This document shows positions 39,540 to 48,700 of a stretch of DNA of 64,000 nucleotides, piece after piece. Positions within the stretch are counted from its first letter, which is position 1. Each line of letters opens with the position of its first letter. A model generated the notes under the pieces. The model did no database searches. It saw nothing but the letters and a program-made list of their open reading frames with translations, and had not been told where the DNA came from. A program made the position numbers and the translations under genes. The stretch covers positions 4,154,001 to 4,218,000 of the forward strand of contig NZ_CP139970.1 of assembly GCF_034424545.1 (NCBI RefSeq). Direction: 5' to 3'. Source of the DNA: Trinickia caryophylli. Lineage in GTDB: Bacteria > Pseudomonadota > Gammaproteobacteria > Burkholderiales > Burkholderiaceae.

Positions 39540-41027
39540 ATGTTTAGATTCCGCCTGACCGCCGTTTGCGCCGCCATCCTCATGACGGCGACGTTTTCCA
39601 CCGCAAGCCTCGCCGCGGATGCCGCAGCGGGGCAGGCCGGCGCCGTCCAGACGGCAGCGGCCAAGGGCAAGGTGAAACACTTCGTGCTCCGGACCAATAT
39701 CGTCGACGGCAAGATGGCCTTCGTCGACGAGAGCGGCAAGCCGAACCCGGTACTCAAGGCCAACGTGGGCGATACCGTCGAGATCTCGCTTGCGAGCGGC
39801 GAAGGAGCCGAGCATGACATCGCGATTCCGGATCTGAACGTGGCGTCCAAGCGATTCAGTGGCGCAAGCGGCCCGTCGACGGTGCGCTTCGTCGCGAAGC
39901 GGGCAGGGGAGTTCACATACTTCTGCACGGTTGCGGGGCATCGCCCGGCCGGCATGGAGGGCAAGCTGGAGGTGAGCGGAACGGCGCTGGCGTCGGCGCA
40001 CAGCGATGTCGGCGGTGCCGCGCCCGCTGCCGAGCACGGCGAAGACGGCCACACGATGAAGATCGCCTATAAGGCCGCTCCGCCGGCGGCAACGCAGCCG
40101 GCGGATCCGACTGCTGTCGACGTGGTGCAGGATCCGTCCACGGTGCCGGCACCGATCGGCGATCGGGCGCCGCAAACGCTGAAATACCGCATCGACACGG
40201 TCGAGCTCGCCGGTCGTCTCGACGACGGCACGACGTTCACCTACTGGACCTTCAATGGCAAGGTACCCGGCCCGATGCTGCGCGCGCGCGTGGGCGATAC
40301 CGTCGAGCTCACGCTGGCGAACTCGCGCACGAGCAAGATGATCCATTCGATCGACCTGCACGCGGTGATCGGCGGCATGGGCGGGGGCAAGAACACACAG
40401 GTGGCGCCCGGCCAGGAAAAGACGATCACGTTCAAAGTGGCGCACCCGGGCCTTTTCGTCTACCACTGCGCGACGCCGCTCGTGCCCGAGCACATTTCCG
40501 CCGGCATGTACGGCATGATCCTCGTCGAGCCTGAAGGTGGTCTGCCGAAGGTCGACCGCGAGTATTACGTCATGCAAGGCGAGATGTACACCTCGCACGC
40601 GTTCGGCACCCATGGCCACGAGACGGTCGATCTCGCGAAGCTTTCGTCCGAGCAGCCCGAGTACTACGTTTTCAACGGCGCGGTCGGCTCGCTCACGAAG
40701 ACGCACAAGCTCGTGGCGAATGTCGGCGAAACGGTGCGTATCTTCTTCGGCGTGGGCGGCCCGAACAAGATGTCGTCGTTCCATGTGATCGGCGGCGTGT
40801 TCGACACCGTCTACGACGAAGCGTCGCTCTCGGCCAGGAAGCATGACGTGCAGACGACGGTCGTGCCGCCGGGCGGCGCGGCGATCGTCGAGATGAAGAT
40901 GCAGTACCCCGGCAATTACGTGCTCGTCGATCACGCACTGTCGCGCGCCGGCCGCGGCCTGGCCGGCATACTCGAAGTGAAGGGCAACGCCGACCCCGCC
41001 GTCTATCAGGTCAGCACGGCGCACTGA
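39540..41027 (+). CDS. nirK: copper nitrite reductase with extra N-terminal cupredoxin domain
   Basis: The protein has 495 aa. It reduces nitrite to NO in the periplasm. A signal peptide (about 1-25, cut at LAA-DAA) is followed by three cupredoxin domains. The first (about 45-150) has its own type-1 site: His92, Cys129, His134, Met139. The NirK core follows: His269 type-1 ligand, catalytic Asp272 and His274 (HSIDLH), His309-Cys310, His318, Met323, and type-2/catalytic His415 (FHVIGG). The extra domain could deliver electrons within the chain. An AGGAA box precedes the ATG. No nor or nirV gene is nearby. Confidence 0.9.
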   Translation: MFRFRLTAVCAAILMTATFSTASLAADAAAGQAGAVQTAAAKGKVKHFVLRTNIVDGKMAFVDESGKPNPVLKANVGDTVEISLASGEGAEHDIAIPDLNVASKRFSGASGPSTVRFVAKRAGEFTYFCTVAGHRPAGMEGKLEVSGTALASAHSDVGGAAPAAEHGEDGHTMKIAYKAAPPAATQPADPTAVDVVQDPSTVPAPIGDRAPQTLKYRIDTVELAGRLDDGTTFTYWTFNGKVPGPMLRARVGDTVELTLANSRTSKMIHSIDLHAVIGGMGGGKNTQVAPGQEKTITFKVAHPGLFVYHCATPLVPEHISAGMYGMILVEPEGGLPKVDREYYVMQGEMYTSHAFGTHGHETVDLAKLSSEQPEYYVFNGAVGSLTKTHKLVANVGETVRIFFGVGGPNKMSSFHVIGGVFDTVYDEASLSARKHDVQTTVVPPGGAAIVEMKMQYPGNYVLVDHALSRAGRGLAGILEVKGNADPAVYQVSTAH

Positions 41028-41048
41028 CGCCCGAGCCGGACCTGCCGC

Positions 41049-41079
41049 CACCGCCCGCGCGAGAACCGCGCGGGCGGTG
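41049..41079 (+). terminator. GC-rich 13-bp hairpin after nirK
   Basis: CACCGCCCGCGCG pairs perfectly with CGCGCGGGCGGTG around a 5-base loop, 22 bases after the nirK stop. There is no T-run, so it may protect the 3' end rather than terminate efficiently. Confidence 0.5.
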
Positions 41080-41186
41080 CTCGTTCGTGGCACCGAGCCG
41101 ACGAACGGTGTCGATTTCCGCTTTGAATCGCCGATATCCGGCGCGACAGACGGTAAAATCGATCCTTTCGCCTCGATTTGCCTCCC

Positions 41187-41879
41187 ATGACTCAAGACGA
41201 ACTGAAGCGCCTCGTCGGCCAGGCCGCCGCCGATTATGTCAACGCGCATGCGCCCGAAGGCGCCGTGATCGGTGTCGGCACCGGATCGACGGCGAATTGC
41301 TTCATCGATGCGCTCGCCGCGCACAAATCGCGCTACCGCGGCGCCGTCTCCAGCTCGGTTGCCACGACCGCCCGCCTCACGCAGCATGGCATCCGCGTGT
41401 TCGATCTGAACGAGATCGAGTCGCTGCCGATCTACGTCGACGGCGCAGACGAAATCGATGCGAGCGGCGCCATGATCAAGGGCGGTGGCGGTGCGCTCAC
41501 GCGCGAAAAAATCGTCGCGTCGGTATCCGAGGTCTTTGTTTGCATCGCCGATGCGTCGAAGTGTGTCGAAATGCTGGGTTCATTCCCGCTGCCGATCGAA
41601 GTCGTGCCGATGGCGCGAACGGCCATCGGACGGCGCGTTGCCGAGCTTGGCGGCGTGCCCGTGCTGCGCGTGCGCCAGGACGGTACGCCGTATGTTACCG
41701 ACAATGGCAATGAAATCATCGACGTAAAGGGGCTGCGCATCGCCGATCCGCGAGCCCTCGAGGCTACCGTGAATGCCTGGCCCGGCGTGGTCACGGTGGG
41801 ACTTTTCGCGAGCCGGGGGGCGGACCTGTGCCTGCTCGGCGCGCAAGACGGCGTGCAGACGCTCTCTTACCGCGCGTAG
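41187..41879 (+). CDS. rpiA: ribose-5-phosphate isomerase A
   Basis: The protein has 230 aa. It interconverts ribose-5-phosphate and ribulose-5-phosphate in the pentose phosphate pathway. The motifs are all present: [12 protein letters not shown] phosphate loop, VDGADEID with catalytic Asp, and [12 protein letters not shown] with catalytic Glu/Lys. The ATG at 41187 gives the normal N-terminus; the TTG nine bases upstream is less likely. It is a single housekeeping gene with no evident operon partner. Confidence 0.97.
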   Translation: MTQDELKRLVGQAAADYVNAHAPEGAVIGVGTGSTANCFIDALAAHKSRYRGAVSSSVATTARLTQHGIRVFDLNEIESLPIYVDGADEIDASGAMIKGGGGALTREKIVASVSEVFVCIADASKCVEMLGSFPLPIEVVPMARTAIGRRVAELGGVPVLRVRQDGTPYVTDNGNEIIDVKGLRIADPRALEATVNAWPGVVTVGLFASRGADLCLLGAQDGVQTLSYRA

Positions 41880-42053
41880 GATGATTTTTTCCGCACAGTA
41901 AAGCGGGGTTGGATCGACTACAGTACGGGGAACGGCGCCGCCTGACGGACAGCGGCGGCCGGTGCGCCGGTGCTGGCGCGAAGAATGCGGCACAGGGCGC
42001 CGGGGCGCGCTCGAAATCGGTCGGGCCACCATGCCAAGAGAAGGATTGCAACG

Positions 42054-42290
42054 ATGCAACGCGAACTACGCTACGCCCTCGATACAGCGTACGCGCGACT
42101 GAAAGGGGACGAAGTATCCCCCGAGACGTTCGCGGGCAACTACGCGCTCGGCCTGGGTATCGTCGTGGGCGGCCAGGCCTGCGGGGGGATGACCGAGGCG
42201 GAAGCGGCACGCGAGCGGGCCCGGCTCGCAATGTTGGCCGCCGTCTACGAGGCGCGCGCCCGTGTGCGCAGCGATTTCAGCGCGCAGTGA
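42054..42290 (+). CDS. small hypothetical protein, 78 aa
   Basis: The protein has 78 aa, is soluble and helical, with no signal peptide. The start has a clear AAGGA 7-8 bases upstream (42041-42045). Noticeable parts are RYALDTAYARLKGDE, a Gly-rich GLGIVVGGQACGG in the middle and an acidic/Arg helix (TEAEAARERARLAMLAA). Third codon positions are strongly GC, like neighbouring genes. I do not recognise the family. It lies between rpiA and a convergent Crp/Fnr-type regulator. Confidence 0.6.
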   Translation: MQRELRYALDTAYARLKGDEVSPETFAGNYALGLGIVVGGQACGGMTEAEAARERARLAMLAAVYEARARVRSDFSAQ

Positions 42291-42337
42291 GCCTCCTGCA
42301 CGGTGGCTCGCCGGCGCTCGGACCGCGCCTGTTGCTT

Positions 42338-43072
42338 TCAGCTCACGGTATCCGTCTGACGTAAGCTCGGCAAAAGCCGGTCGAACTCGCGCTTGACGAG
42401 GCCATAGCACTCGCAGGCACGCGATTCGAGGCCCTTGCGGTCGAGTACCTTGATGTGCCCTCGGCTATGGTGGATCAGCCCGAGCGCATGCAACTTGCCG
42501 GCGGCCTCCGTGATCCCTTCGCGGCGCACGCCGAGCATGTCCGCGATCATCTGCTGCGTGACGGCCAACTCGTTCGTCGCCGCGCGGTCCACCTCGATCA
42601 ACAGCCACCGGCACAACTGCTTGCTCAGCGAATGATGGCGATTGCACGCGGCGGTCTGGGCAACCTGCGTCAGCAAAGCCTGCATATAGAGCAGCATCAG
42701 GCGGCGCAGGAGGTCGGAGCGCGCGATTTCGTGCTTCAACTGCTGCGCGCTCATCCTGTAGGCGAAGCCGGCGCATTGCACTTGCACGCGGCTCGGCATC
42801 GTTTCTCCCCCGGTCAGGACCTGGACGCCCGTCATACCCTCGCGCCCGACGGCAGCGAGCTCCACCGATCCGCCGTCCTCCATCATCGACAGAATCGAAA
42901 TGATGGCGGTCGTCGGGAAATAGACGTGATGGATTTTGTGGCCGCAGTCGCAAAGCAGTTGCTCGGTGCGCAGATGGACCAATTCAAGATGCGGCGTGAG
43001 CGCTTGCCATTCGTGCGGGGGCAGGGCGCCGAGAAGATGGTTGCCGTGCAGATCGGATTGCAGTGTCAACAT
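42338..43072 (-). CDS. Crp/Fnr-family transcriptional regulator without Fe-S cysteines
   Basis: The protein has 244 aa. An N-terminal cyclic-nucleotide-binding-like beta-roll (about 10-130; YFPTTAIISIL, VELAAVGREGMTG) is followed by a dimer helix and a C-terminal Crp-type HTH (LAVTQQMIADMLGVRREGITEAAGKL). The N-terminal FNR cysteine cluster is absent and key cAMP contacts of CRP are not obvious, so the ligand is unknown. It is preceded by about 1 kb of non-coding DNA on its promoter side. Confidence 0.88.
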   Translation of the reverse strand: MLTLQSDLHGNHLLGALPPHEWQALTPHLELVHLRTEQLLCDCGHKIHHVYFPTTAIISILSMMEDGGSVELAAVGREGMTGVQVLTGGETMPSRVQVQCAGFAYRMSAQQLKHEIARSDLLRRLMLLYMQALLTQVAQTAACNRHHSLSKQLCRWLLIEVDRAATNELAVTQQMIADMLGVRREGITEAAGKLHALGLIHHSRGHIKVLDRKGLESRACECYGLVKREFDRLLPSLRQTDTVS

Positions 43073-43236
43073 GATCGGTCCTCTGTTAAAGCCACGTCAT
43101 GCGCTGAAGGCGCACGTGCTCTTGCGGCTCTTGTTGCTTCTCCCGGTTCTCACCGCATTGCGTAGGACTGCGAAACACCTGCGTTCCCTGCGATGCATCT
43201 GTTCCGGCGTCGTTTGGCCGGCCCTCCCTGGGCCGA

Positions 43237-43368
43237 GCTGCCGTCTGCGCGGCAGCGCTCCGTTGCGTGCCTGGTTCAGCGAGGATCATGCCAAGCCCCG
43301 AGCGCACGGGGCTTGGGGAGGGGAGCCGTCTGCTGCGGCGCGCGAGCCAGACCGGTCCGGGGCTTTTT
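43237..43368 (+). ncRNA. candidate structured RNA or attenuator
   Basis: GCTGCCG/CGGCAGC (43237-43256) makes one hairpin. CCAAGCCCCG/CGGGGCTTGG (43291-43316) makes a perfect 10-bp stem. AAGCCCCG of that stem can instead pair with a second CGGGGCTT at 43358-43365, which runs into TTTTT. Two mutually exclusive folds with a T-run at the end resemble an attenuator or sRNA end. No promoter was identified. Confidence 0.3.
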
Positions 43369-43952
43369 GTTTCAAATCTGCACAATGGGCGGTTTGTGTC
43401 CATATCTTGAGAAGGCGCTTCGGCTGCTGCGCCTAAGCGATTGACGGAATTGACTTTCGTGCGGGTCACGCAAATCCCGAGCGGGCGCGGCACGCGGCTC
43501 GATCCGCCGCGCCGGCTCGCGTGTGCGAACCGCAGAATTGATTCAGCTATGTTGCATTGGCCGCATGCGGTGTTGCGTCGCTTCTATTCGTCCGATCGCC
43601 TGAGAACCGCCTTGAGACGGGGCACCGCCGTTCGGGCGCGCGGGTGCCCTTCGTTGGCCGCCAGGCTCGAGACGCCATCTTCGCCGTCCGAGAAGACCGA
43701 GGTCGTCACGCCACCTTGTAAGAACCGGCGCGCGTCGCGAATGACTCAATGTTGAGACGCGTGAGCCAAGCCTCGCTGGAGGGCTTTCCCTCGCCGTTAT
43801 CCGTACCGCGAAGGTGGGTGCGATGGCGAACGGAAAGCGGCTTGTCCGAGAAGTACCGTGCTGCCATGACGATTCGTCTTACCTGCGTTCGCGCTTGGGC
43901 CAGAGCGGCGCTTGTCGTCGAACGGCCAGACGCGTGGTGCGTCAGGCCGAAT

Positions 43953-43966
43953 CCACCATATGGGGG
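43953..43966. promoter_or_regulatory. palindrome CCACCATATGGGGG, possible GntR operator
   Basis: The core CCATATGG is symmetric and the flanks differ at one base pair. It lies about 180 bases before the GntR/FCD regulator gene, so autoregulation is possible. Confidence 0.3.
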
Positions 43967-44135
43967 GCCGCCGCGGCGCGAAGTCGCGTCCAAGCACACT
44001 CGGCGCGCTATCGTCAGAGGGATAACCCTGTTCAGGCGTTTCCCAATAGCGTGCCGAATTTGATCGCAGCACCGTATCGCGTGCCCGAAAGCGCTATGCG
44101 AGGGGTGGGAAGCAACACAGGCATCGGAGGCGTCG

Positions 44136-44873
44136 ATGGGCGCATCGGGGGGTGTTATGGAGCAGGGCAAGGACCGTTCGCTCGTGAGCAAGGTCATGGA
44201 CGGGCTCGTGTCGGGCATCGTCGAAGAAAAATACGGAGCGATTCTGCCGCCGCAGGACGTGTTGTCGAAGGAGTTCGACGTGAGCCGCACCGTCATGCGC
44301 GAAGCGCTGTCGATGTTGCTTGCGCGGCACATGCTCGACGTGCGGCCGAAAGTGGGCACGCGCATCCGCGCCATGCGCGACTGGCGCATGATCGACGAAG
44401 ATGTCGTGAACTGGCGTTTCCGGGCCAAGCCGGATCCGCTTTTCATGCGTGACGTCATCGAGTTTCGGATGCTGATCGAACCGCGCGCGGCGGCGCAGGC
44501 GGCCTCGCGTGCGAGCGTCTCCGAGGTGGCGGGCATTCGCGAGGCGTTCGACGCATTCAAGATGCTCGCGCCCGATGACCCCGGCTACGCGGCGGCGGAA
44601 GAACTGTTGCATACGCGCATCGTCCATGCGAGCGGTAATCAGTTTTTCCAGCAGATGGCTGCCATTATCCGGGGCGCGCTCGCCGCCACCAAGCCGGTGC
44701 TGAGCGAAAAGCCCGGTGCCTGGGAGATCTCTGTGCGCACGCATGGCAGGCTCGTCGAGGCGGTCGAGCGGCGCGATCCGCAGGAGGCCGAAGCGGCTGC
44801 GCTTGCGCTGATCGAGCTTGCGGCCGACGAGGTCAGCCGCGAGTTTTCGGTCGAGGTTCCGGGGCGACGCTGA
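44136..44873 (+). CDS. GntR-family regulator, FCD (FadR/DgoR) subgroup
   Basis: The protein has 245 aa. The N-terminal winged helix is ILPPQDVLSKEFDVSRTVMREALSML. The C-terminal all-helical FCD domain holds the metal/ligand residues (EFRMLIEPRAA, LLHTRIVHASGN, HGRLVEAVERRD). The family senses sugar acids or related carboxylates; this one resembles DgoR-type galactonate repressors, but no sugar-acid genes are adjacent. ATG 44157 (MEQGKDRSLV) is an alternative start. It converges on an amino-acid ABC permease gene. Confidence 0.9.
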   Translation: MGASGGVMEQGKDRSLVSKVMDGLVSGIVEEKYGAILPPQDVLSKEFDVSRTVMREALSMLLARHMLDVRPKVGTRIRAMRDWRMIDEDVVNWRFRAKPDPLFMRDVIEFRMLIEPRAAAQAASRASVSEVAGIREAFDAFKMLAPDDPGYAAAEELLHTRIVHASGNQFFQQMAAIIRGALAATKPVLSEKPGAWEISVRTHGRLVEAVERRDPQEAEAAALALIELAADEVSREFSVEVPGRR

Positions 44874-44950
44874 GCGCCGCCCGCGCGCGACACCGCGGCG
44901 CGGGCTGGCGTCCGGAGCGCACGGCGGTTACGGCGGCACGATCGTGCAAG

Positions 44951-44978
44951 GGCGGCCGGGCGGTACGCGCCGGCCGCC
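44951..44978. terminator. GC hairpin between convergent genes
   Basis: GGCGGCCGG and CCGGCCGCC form a perfect 9-bp stem with a 10-base loop between the GntR-type gene and the convergent permease gene. It lacks a T-run, so termination strength is uncertain. Confidence 0.4.
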
Positions 44979-44986
44979 GCGCGCAT

Positions 44987-45646
44987 TCAGTGGCGGCTCG
45001 GCAGCGCAAGGCGCCGCTCGTACCGGTGCTGCACCCATTCGAGCACTTGGCAAAGCACCCAGTACACGGCCGCTGCCGCGAGGTAAAGCGGCAATGGCTG
45101 GTAGGTCGATGCGATGATTTCCTGTGCGCTGCGCAAAAGCTCGGTGACGGTGATGACCGAGACGAGCGAGGTGTCCTTGATCAGGCTGATGAGGCTGTTC
45201 GAGAGACTCGGCACGGCGATGCGCAAGGCCTGCGGCCCGATCACGTAGCGCAGCGTCTGACGGCGAGAGAGACCGAGGCTGTATGCCGCCAGCCACTGGC
45301 CGCGATGAATGCCGTTGATCGCGCCGCGCATGCTCTCGGAAAGGTAGGCGGCCACGTTGGCCGAAAGCGCGATGACGCCGGCCGGCGTCGGATCGAGGGA
45401 AATGCCAATGCTTGGCAGTCCGTAATAAACGACGAATATCTGCACGAGCAGCGGCGTGCCGCGCATGAGGCTGACATAGACTCGCGCGATCCAGTTCAGC
45501 GGCTTCTTGTGGCTGATGCCCATCAGCGCGAGGACGACCGCCGCGAGCAGCCCGAAAATCATCGACAGGATGGCGAATTTGACGGTCAGCACCGCGCCTT
45601 GCGCGAGCACCGGCATCGACTGGACGAGCAGGGTGGTGATGGGCAT
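44987..45646 (-). CDS. polar amino-acid ABC transporter permease (HisM/GlnP family)
   Basis: The protein has 219 aa with about five membrane helices. The binding-protein-dependent permease loop is GLSRRQTLRYVIGPQALRIAVPS, and YVSLMRGTPLLVQIFVVYYGLP is the family's typical second region. It begins at MPITTLLVQSMPVL; upstream frame extension has no family features. It lies 149 bases after the binding-protein gene, with a hairpin between. No ATPase gene adjoins it, so it must borrow one or the gene lies elsewhere. Confidence 0.92.
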   Translation of the reverse strand: MPITTLLVQSMPVLAQGAVLTVKFAILSMIFGLLAAVVLALMGISHKKPLNWIARVYVSLMRGTPLLVQIFVVYYGLPSIGISLDPTPAGVIALSANVAAYLSESMRGAINGIHRGQWLAAYSLGLSRRQTLRYVIGPQALRIAVPSLSNSLISLIKDTSLVSVITVTELLRSAQEIIASTYQPLPLYLAAAAVYWVLCQVLEWVQHRYERRLALPSRH

Positions 45647-45749
45647 GAGCTTGAATCGATTCGGTTCTGCGTGCGGATTCGATGGGCGCAACGCGTGCGC
45701 CGAGCGCACATCTTATACGCCCCCGCCTCCGCGGAGCGGTAATGACAAA

Positions 45750-45773
45750 GGGCGGCATCGTTCGATGCCGCCC
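45750..45773 (-). terminator. intercistronic hairpin between binding protein and permease genes
   Basis: GGGCGGCATCG pairs perfectly with CGATGCCGCCC around a 2-base loop. On the minus strand it is followed by TTTGTCATT. It could partly terminate or stabilise the upstream message, giving more binding protein than permease. Confidence 0.6.
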
Positions 45774-45795
45774 TCGGATCAGGCGTGCGTCGCGC

Positions 45796-46599
45796 TTACT
45801 TCACCGCGATCGGCTTGGTCACGTCGATGCCAAACCATTTCTGCGAAATCTTCGTGAAGGTGCCGTCCGCTTCGAGCTGCGTCACCGCTTCGTCGATCGC
45901 CTTGGCGAACTTCGGGTTGCCCTTGCGGAACGGAATGGCCGACGGCGGCGTGCTCGCGTCGAGGATTGCGCCGGGCTTGAGTTGCAGATTCGATGTCTTG
46001 AGCAGGTAAGCGAGCATCAGCCGGTCGTTGAGCGCCGCGTCGAGCCGCTTGGCGGCGAGGTCGCGCAGGTACTCGGGCGCGCCCGGGTACGTCTTCACGT
46101 CGATGCCGGGAACCGACTTGGCCATCGTCTCATAGTTGGAACCGAGGCCGACGCCGAGCTTCTTGCCCTTCAGGTCGTCAAGCGATTTGAATGCGCGCGT
46201 GTCGTCCTTGCGCTGAATGAGCTGGGCGGCCGAGTAGGTGTAGCCCGGCGAGAAGTCAAGCACCTGCTTGCGTGCGTCCGTCGCACCGACCTGGTTGACG
46301 ATCACGTCGAACTTGTCTGCCTGCAGCCCGGCGATGATGCCGCTCCATTCCGTGGTGACGAACTGGGGCTTCACGCCGAGTTTGGCCGCGACGGCTTTCG
46401 CGATGTCGACGTCGAAGCCGACAAGTTCACCCTTGGCGTCCTTCGAGTTGAACGGCGGGAACGTCCCCTCGAGGCCGATGCGCAGCGTGCCGCGCGCTTT
46501 CACCTCGTCGAGGAGGTCCGCCGCGTGGGCTGTCGCCGCCGCACACGTCGCCCCGATCAGGCCGGCCATCAGGATCTTTTTCAGCGTCGCTAGTTTCAT
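45796..46599 (-). CDS. periplasmic amino-acid-binding protein (cystine/polar amino acid type)
   Basis: The protein has 267 aa. A signal peptide (about 1-26, ATAHA-ADLL) is followed by an SBP_bac_3 fold: GTLRIGLEGTFPPFNSKD, GFDVDIAKAVAAKLG, VTTEWSGIIAGLQADKFDVIVNQV, then DLKGKKLGVGLGSNYE. It resembles the FliY/TcyA cystine group, but the ligand cannot be fixed. It is transcribed before the permease gene. Its upstream region (46620-46695) is AT-rich with repeated AACGAT words and probably holds the promoter. Confidence 0.93.
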   Translation of the reverse strand: MKLATLKKILMAGLIGATCAAATAHAADLLDEVKARGTLRIGLEGTFPPFNSKDAKGELVGFDVDIAKAVAAKLGVKPQFVTTEWSGIIAGLQADKFDVIVNQVGATDARKQVLDFSPGYTYSAAQLIQRKDDTRAFKSLDDLKGKKLGVGLGSNYETMAKSVPGIDVKTYPGAPEYLRDLAAKRLDAALNDRLMLAYLLKTSNLQLKPGAILDASTPPSAIPFRKGNPKFAKAIDEAVTQLEADGTFTKISQKWFGIDVTKPIAVK

Positions 46600-46696
46600 C
46601 GAGTTTTTCTCCTAAGCCCCGTGGGCGTTGACGTGGTCATGCATGATAGCCAAAAACCAATCGTTCTATAAATATCGTTTGTTTATTTCTATATGA

Positions 46697-47731
46697 CTAG
46701 CGGGAGGTGCGTGCGATGGCTTCGACGCATTCGCCGACCAGTGCCGGCCCGCGGTAGATAAAGCCCGTGTAGATCTGTACGACCGACGCGCCGGCTGCGA
46801 TTTTCGCCGCGGCATCCTCGCCCGAGGCGATGCCGCCTACGCCGATGATGGCGACGTCCCTGCCGAGTTCGGCGCGCAGCTTCGCGATGACCGCATTCGA
46901 TGGCTCGAAGACGGGCTTGCCGGAAAGCCCGCCCGTTTCTTCCGCATGCGGCAGCCCTGCCACGGCGGCGCGCGAAAGCGTCGTATTGGTGGCGATGACA
47001 CCCTCCACGCGATGGCGCAGCAATGTGTCGGCGATCGCCTTGATTTGTTCGTCGTCGAGATCCGGCGCGATTTTCAGTGCGAGCGGCACGAGCTTGCCAT
47101 GCAGGTCGGCGAGGCGCTGCTGCTTTTCCTTCAGCGCGCCGATGAGCGAATCGAGCTCGCTGGCGCCTTGAAGCTGCCTCAGATTTTTCGTGTTTGGCGA
47201 GGAGATGTTGATCGTGACATAGCTCGCGAACGGATAGACGCGCTCGAGGCAATAGAGGTAATCGTCGGCTGCGCGCTCGATCGGCGTATCGGCGTTCTTG
47301 CCGATGTTCAACCCCAGCGGGCCGCGGTAGCGGGCCGCCTGCACGTTGGCGACGAACCGGTCCACCCCGCCGTTGTTGAATCCCATCCGGTTGATGAGCG
47401 CACCGGCCTCGGGCAGGCGGAAGAGCCGGGGGCGCGGATTACCGGGCTGAGCTCGCGGCGTGACCGTGCCGACTTCGATGAAACCGAACCCGAGCGCCGC
47501 GAGTCCGTCGATGCAGGCACCGTCCTTGTCCAGGCCGGCAGCCAGACCGACCGGGTTGCGCAATGCAATGCCCATGACCGTGCGCGGCAAGTCCGGCACA
47601 TGCGGCGCGAGGAGCCGCGCGAGGCCGGTACGGCCAGCGGCGCCGAGCGCCCGCAGCGTGAGGTGATGAGCGTCCTCGGCATCCATGCGAAAGAGCTGGG
47701 CGCGGGCGAACGGGTAAAGAGAACTGAGCAC
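46697..47731 (-). CDS. pyrD: dihydroorotate dehydrogenase (quinone), class 2
   Basis: The protein has 344 aa. It oxidises dihydroorotate to orotate in pyrimidine synthesis and passes electrons to quinone at the inner membrane. The N-terminal amphipathic helices ([20 protein letters not shown]) mark class 2. FMN and active-site parts are [17 protein letters not shown] (INRMGFNN), [11 protein letters not shown] with the catalytic Ser, and [15 protein letters not shown]. It is the last gene of a minus-strand series with nudix-aat-bpt. Confidence 0.96.
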   Translation of the reverse strand: MLSSLYPFARAQLFRMDAEDAHHLTLRALGAAGRTGLARLLAPHVPDLPRTVMGIALRNPVGLAAGLDKDGACIDGLAALGFGFIEVGTVTPRAQPGNPRPRLFRLPEAGALINRMGFNNGGVDRFVANVQAARYRGPLGLNIGKNADTPIERAADDYLYCLERVYPFASYVTINISSPNTKNLRQLQGASELDSLIGALKEKQQRLADLHGKLVPLALKIAPDLDDEQIKAIADTLLRHRVEGVIATNTTLSRAAVAGLPHAEETGGLSGKPVFEPSNAVIAKLRAELGRDVAIIGVGGIASGEDAAAKIAAGASVVQIYTGFIYRGPALVGECVEAIARTSR

Positions 47732-47819
47732 GGAGAAATGGGCGGCGAGAATGAAAGGCCGCTATTTTACCGGCTTCGCGGCACGGCTTGCCGGCGCACC
47801 GCAGCACGGCGGCACCCCG

Positions 47820-48647
47820 TCACCGCGGCAGGGGCCGGAAGCTGACCTCGACGGGGCGCGACCCAGCATCGGCCGACGTATCGAGCGTGCTCCAGCGGCC
47901 ATCGACGAGCCCTTCCAGCGGGCGGAAATTCGACTTGTACGCCATCTTGGCGCTTTCGCGGATCCAATAGCCGAGATAGACGTAAGGCAAGCCCAGGCCG
48001 CGCGCCTGCTCGATCTGCCAGAGGATGTTGTAGGTGCCGTAGCTCGTGTGCTCCGTGTCGGGTTCGAAGAACGTATAAACGGATGACAGACCGTCGCCGA
48101 GGATGTCGATCATGCTGACCATGCGCAGCGTTCCGGGCTGCGCGTCGGTGCCGTCGCTGCCTTCGCTCGTTGCGGGCTCGCGGAATTCGACGAGCCGCGA
48201 GTTGATCCTGCTATGCAGCAGGAACTGCTCGTATTGATCGCGGCTGTCGCGGTCCATGCCGCCGCCGGCATGCCGCGCGGACTGGTAGCGCATATAAAGC
48301 GCGTAGTGTTCCTCGTCGTAGTGCAGCGGCGAAACCGAGGCCACGAGGTCGCCATGCCGTTTCCAGGCTCGGCGCTGAGTGCGGTTCGGCGCGAACGTCG
48401 TCACGGGCACGCGCACCGGCACGCAAGCGCGGCACGCTTCGCAATAAGGGCGATAGGTAAACACGCCGGAGCGGCGAAAGCCCGTCTTGACGAGTTCGGT
48501 ATAGACGTCCGAATTGATCAGGTGACTGGGCGTGGCGACCTGCGAGCGCGCGACGCGCCCCTCGAGGTAGCTGCAAGGGTAAGGGGCCGTTGCGTAGAAT
48601 TGCAGCGCGGAAAGCGGTGAAAGCGGCAGCTCATTCGGGTGAGTCAT
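47820..48647 (-). CDS. bpt: aspartate/glutamate leucyltransferase (Bpt)
   Basis: The protein has 275 aa. It transfers Leu from Leu-tRNA to N-terminal Asp/Glu of proteins, marking them for ClpS-ClpAP. The ATE-like N-domain has the Cys-rich motif [14 protein letters not shown]. The C-domain (GNAT-like) has [17 protein letters not shown] and [26 protein letters not shown]. The start is [12 protein letters not shown] at 48647 rather than the ATG six codons upstream. It lies beside aat, forming a complete N-end-rule pair. Confidence 0.95.
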   Translation of the reverse strand: MTHPNELPLSPLSALQFYATAPYPCSYLEGRVARSQVATPSHLINSDVYTELVKTGFRRSGVFTYRPYCEACRACVPVRVPVTTFAPNRTQRRAWKRHGDLVASVSPLHYDEEHYALYMRYQSARHAGGGMDRDSRDQYEQFLLHSRINSRLVEFREPATSEGSDGTDAQPGTLRMVSMIDILGDGLSSVYTFFEPDTEHTSYGTYNILWQIEQARGLGLPYVYLGYWIRESAKMAYKSNFRPLEGLVDGRWSTLDTSADAGSRPVEVSFRPLPR

Positions 48648-48700
48648 TGGCGGCTCTCGAAGCATCGTCCCTCGTTATGACAGACCCGCTCCGATGCTGG

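Larger units (their letters stand above)
43073..44135. other. 1.06-kb non-coding, structured region
   Basis: No reading frame here has codon usage or family features of a real gene. The left part holds strong hairpins (43237-43368). The right part holds a near-perfect palindrome at 43953-43966 ahead of the GntR-family gene. This is long for this tightly packed chromosome and may hold a small RNA or decayed sequence. Confidence 0.5.

Noticed and set aside
42338..43072. Calling the Crp/Fnr-family gene fnr and linking it to the FNR boxes
   Set aside because: The N-terminal cysteine cluster required for oxygen sensing is absent.
43441..44063. Short plus-strand frames in the 43-44 kb gap
   Set aside because: Codon use is poor and no domain is seen; better described as non-coding.
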